This document shows, piece by piece, positions 6,767 through 8,727 of a stretch of 8,727 nucleotides of DNA. The DNA is taken from the NCBI GenBank assembly GCA_947491175.1, contig CANLIF010000050.1, forward strand, positions 1 through 8,727, given 5' to 3'. The first letter of the stretch is position 1. The number at the start of each line of letters is the position of its first letter. A model generated the notes under the pieces. It did not search any database. It was not told the DNA's origin and was given only the letters and a program-made list of their open reading frames with translations. Source of the stretch: Actinomycetota bacterium. GTDB lineage: Bacteria; Actinomycetota; Actinomycetes; S36-B12; UBA5976. A program made the position numbers and the translations under genes.

Positions 6767-7686
6767 CCGCAGTAACTACTCCGCCAAAAAAGCAAGCACA
6801 GCGAGGTAGGCCAGGCCAGTCATCGCCAAAGCTTGCTTATTTGCCGATTATTTTCTTGGCATTTGCAATTGGAATTCCCCTTCTCATAATTGTCGTTTAC
6901 TCATTCCTTGAAAAGCCTTCACAAGGTACCGGTGTTAAGTGGGTCTTCACTCTGGAGAATTACAAAGCATTGTTTATTCAAGAAAAACTTGACGGCACGA
7001 CTGCACTTGATACTCGATATATAAAGGTACTGTGGACATCGTTTTACTATTCCGTTGTCACCACCGTTGTCACCTTGGTGCTTTCAGTTCCAGTAGCAAT
7101 GTGGATTGCCACACGTGATGCAAAAAAACGAAACCTCTTGGTTGCGCTAGTAACACTTCCGTTCTGGATCAGTATCTTGATTCGTACTTACGGTATGCGT
7201 CAGATCGTTGCGGACGAAGGTCCAATTGGTAAGTTCCTCGGAATCTTCAATATCGAGTGGAGCATCCTGTACGCGCCACCAGCGACAATTCTTGGACTCA
7301 TCTATGTTTTCTTACCGTTCATGATTTTGCCGATTTATGCATCTGCAGAACGTTTCGACTTCAGACTTGCTGAAGCTGCTTACGATCTTGGAGCAAAACG
7401 AATGACCGTAGTACGTCGAATTATCCTGCCGTCGATCAGACCTGGTGTGATTTCAGGTATCGCCTTGGTGTTTATCCCGGCACTTGGGTCGTTCCTGCAA
7501 TCGGACATGTTGGGTGGTGGTAAAACCAATATGGTTGCAAACGTTATTGCGAACAATTTTGGTCAGGCGCGAAATTGGCCATTTGGTAGCGCACTTGCGG
7601 TATTGCTCATTGTTCTTACTTTGCTATTCGTATTGATCATGCAAGGTGCAGCCCAGCGACGTGGAGAAAAGGTGGAATTAGTATGA
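6763..7686 (+). CDS. potB: Polyamine-type ABC transporter permease PotB
   Basis: A 307-residue inner-membrane permease with six predicted hydrophobic segments at about 25-48, 92-115, 125-143, 175-193, 230-246 and 277-293, after a basic, Pro/Gln-rich cytoplasmic N-terminus. The EAA loop that contacts the ATPase, EAAYDLGAKRMTVVRRIILP, occupies about 204-223. Family-typical stretches include LPFWISILIRTYG and IPALGSFLQSDMLGG, which mark the PotB rather than the PotC half. It overlaps both neighbours by ATGA, so stoichiometric translation with potA and potC is likely. Confidence 0.92.
   Translation: MTAVTTPPKKQAQRGRPGQSSPKLAYLPIIFLAFAIGIPLLIIVVYSFLEKPSQGTGVKWVFTLENYKALFIQEKLDGTTALDTRYIKVLWTSFYYSVVTTVVTLVLSVPVAMWIATRDAKKRNLLVALVTLPFWISILIRTYGMRQIVADEGPIGKFLGIFNIEWSILYAPPATILGLIYVFLPFMILPIYASAERFDFRLAEAAYDLGAKRMTVVRRIILPSIRPGVISGIALVFIPALGSFLQSDMLGGGKTNMVANVIANNFGQARNWPFGSALAVLLIVLTLLFVLIMQGAAQRRGEKVELV
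7668..7675 (+). promoter_or_regulatory. Ribosome binding site of potC inside potB
   Basis: AAAGGTGG (7 of 8 matches to AAAGGAGG) ends 7 bases before the potC ATG at 7683, confirming that start in addition to the ATGA overlap. Confidence 0.65.
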
Positions 7687-8501
7687 GTCACACCAACACC
7701 GCTTCGCGTAAGCGTGGCAAGTTAGTAAATCTTCGCAACTTCCCTGGGTTCAACCCAGCCGCATGGTTTGTGCTTTTCTTTTTGTACAGCCCGCTGGTTT
7801 ACGTAGTTATCTATTCATTTAACTCGAGTCGAATTGGCGCGGTTTGGGAGAGCTTCTCTGTCAAGTGGTACGGCAAGGTTTTCGAAAATACTGACATTCA
7901 GAGGGCTTTGAAGAATTCCTTGCAAGTTGGATTTGTTGCTACTGTGCTGTCTACGCTTCTGGCAGTGATGGCTGCCCTTGGATTACTTCGCATGCAGCGC
8001 GCTGGTAAAGCAGTGGCGATGGCATTGATTGGCGCTCCGCTTATCATCGCGGAAATCGTATTAGCTGTTGGAACTCTTGGATTATTCATCGCCGTTGGAG
8101 TGCCACTTGGGAAAATTGGCTTAATGGTTGCCCATACAGCATTTTGTATTCCGTTTGCACTTTTGCCAATTCGCGCTCGATTGAGCCAATTAGATATGGC
8201 TCCGTTTGAGGCAGCATCAGACCTAGGTGCAAATGAACGTCAGATTTTGCGTCGAATTACTTTGCCGCTATTGGCACCGGCGATTTTCGCTGGGGCCTTG
8301 CTGGCATTCGCAATATCAATTGATGACTTTATTACTTCCTTCTTTGTTGCTGGCCCTGGTGCCACAACATTGCCGGTGTACATTTTTGGCATGATTCGCT
8401 CAACTGTAACTCCAGAGGTGAATGCAATTTCTACTTTGCTTCTGTTGTTCTCGGGCAGCGTGCTGATCGGATCGTATTTGATCCAGAGAAAAAGGAGATA
8501 A
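7683..8501 (+). CDS. potC: Polyamine-type ABC transporter permease PotC
   Basis: This 272-residue second permease has hydrophobic segments at about 26-46, 78-102, 110-138, 147-163, 200-222 and 249-267. The EAA loop, EAASDLGANERQILRRITLP, lies at 176-195. SPLVYVVIYSFNSSR near the N-terminus and AFAISIDDFITSFFVAGPG late in the protein are characteristic of PotC/YdcV-type permeases. It pairs with PotB to form the membrane channel. Its 3' end carries the strong ribosome site for potD, whose start lies two bases after the stop. Confidence 0.92.
   Translation: MSHTNTASRKRGKLVNLRNFPGFNPAAWFVLFFLYSPLVYVVIYSFNSSRIGAVWESFSVKWYGKVFENTDIQRALKNSLQVGFVATVLSTLLAVMAALGLLRMQRAGKAVAMALIGAPLIIAEIVLAVGTLGLFIAVGVPLGKIGLMVAHTAFCIPFALLPIRARLSQLDMAPFEAASDLGANERQILRRITLPLLAPAIFAGALLAFAISIDDFITSFFVAGPGATTLPVYIFGMIRSTVTPEVNAISTLLLLFSGSVLIGSYLIQRKRR
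8491..8497 (+). promoter_or_regulatory. Strong ribosome binding site of potD
   Basis: AAAGGAG lies 6 bases before ATG 8504, within the last codons of potC. It is the best match to the 16S tail in the window, fitting the high level usually needed for a binding protein. Confidence 0.8.
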
Positions 8502-8503
8502 GA

Positions 8504-8727
8504 ATGGCTAGCAATAAGAGGCGACGCGCCTCATATGTAGCTGCACTTGCTGCGGCAGGCGCACTACTACTGTCGGCTTGTGGTGGCGAAACTACTGCAG
8601 ACCCAAGCGCAAGCGAAACTACTGCAACCACAGGAGATTTCCCAACTACTGGCTCAGGTGTGGTTAATGTTTACAACTGGACGGACTACATTGATCCAGA
8701 AGAGATAAAGCGCTTCACTGCTGAAAC
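8504..8727 (+). CDS. potD: Polyamine-binding lipoprotein PotD, 5' part; truncated by window end
   Basis: Only 74 codons are visible of a protein usually about 350-400 residues long. It begins with a lipoprotein signal: basic NKRRR (4-8), a hydrophobic Ala/Leu core, and lipobox LSAC with Cys26, followed by GG. A low-complexity Thr/Ser/Ala linker (about 29-50) leads to the mature domain start VVNVYNWTDYIDPEEIKRF, the hallmark N-terminus of PotD/PotF-type binding proteins. It would be anchored outside the membrane and deliver substrate to PotB-PotC. The ligand-contact residues lie beyond the window, so the substrate is unknown. Confidence 0.9.
   Translation, partial: MASNKRRRASYVAALAAAGALLLSACGGETTADPSASETTATTGDFPTTGSGVVNVYNWTDYIDPEEIKRFTAE
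8586..8626 (+). repeat. 14-base direct repeat in the potD lipoprotein linker
   Basis: GCGAAACTACTGCA occurs at 8586-8599 and 8613-8626, period 27 bases (nine codons), encoding ETTA twice. It looks like a small in-frame duplication in a flexible tether. Confidence 0.6.

Noticed and set aside
8504..8581. Twin-arginine signal in PotD from its KRRR run
   Set aside because: The residues after RR (ASY) do not fit the xFLK part of the Tat motif, and the lipobox explains the signal as a standard lipoprotein leader.
1..8727. tRNA, rRNA, CRISPR arrays, insertion sequences or attachment sites
   Set aside because: No cloverleaf, spaced repeat array, transposase frame or terminal inverted repeats seen; gaps are all under 130 bases.

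Overview
The window is a compact, single-strand (+) stretch of bacterial chromosome with small gaps, ATGA overlaps and moderate GC (mid to high 40s % by eye). The AGGAG-type ribosome sites, the LSAC lipobox followed by GG, apparently leaderless starts, a fused urease gamma/beta gene and this GC level fit a small-genome actinobacterium, for example a freshwater Nanopelagicales (acI) relative. That placement is inference from style and gene content; no marker gene is present.

Layout. Positions 1-828 hold the 3' part of an amidohydrolase-3 (YtcJ-like) metal hydrolase whose start lies outside the window. Positions 872-4245 hold a tight block: a urease gamma-beta fusion (ureAB), a divergent urease alpha subunit (ureC) overlapping it by 4 bases, and a C45-family (penicillin acyltransferase-like) Ntn-hydrolase whose ribosome site overlaps the ureC stop. 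Positions 4320-5570 encode a DadA-like FAD amine/D-amino-acid oxidoreductase. After a 128-base gap comes a polyamine-type ABC transporter operon, potA-potB-potC-potD, with potA/potB and potB/potC joined by ATGA overlaps and potD cut by the window end.

Together the genes look like an organic-nitrogen uptake and breakdown locus: a lipoprotein-dependent importer for polyamine-like cations, two amide/C-N hydrolases, an FAD amine oxidoreductase, and a urease-like enzyme. The most interesting part is the urease. Its alpha subunit keeps every metal ligand and main catalytic residue (H138, H140, carbamylated K217, H219, H246, H272, H320, R336, D360), but the flap cysteine 319 is Ser, the next His is Gly, and the segment forming one wall of the urea pocket (about residues 160-177) is rewritten and four residues shorter. 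No ureE, ureF, ureG or ureD is in the window. This suggests either an unusual urease or a urease-fold hydrolase for another substrate, possibly a urea-, guanidine- or amide-containing compound delivered by neighbouring genes. The substrate cannot be read from the sequence.
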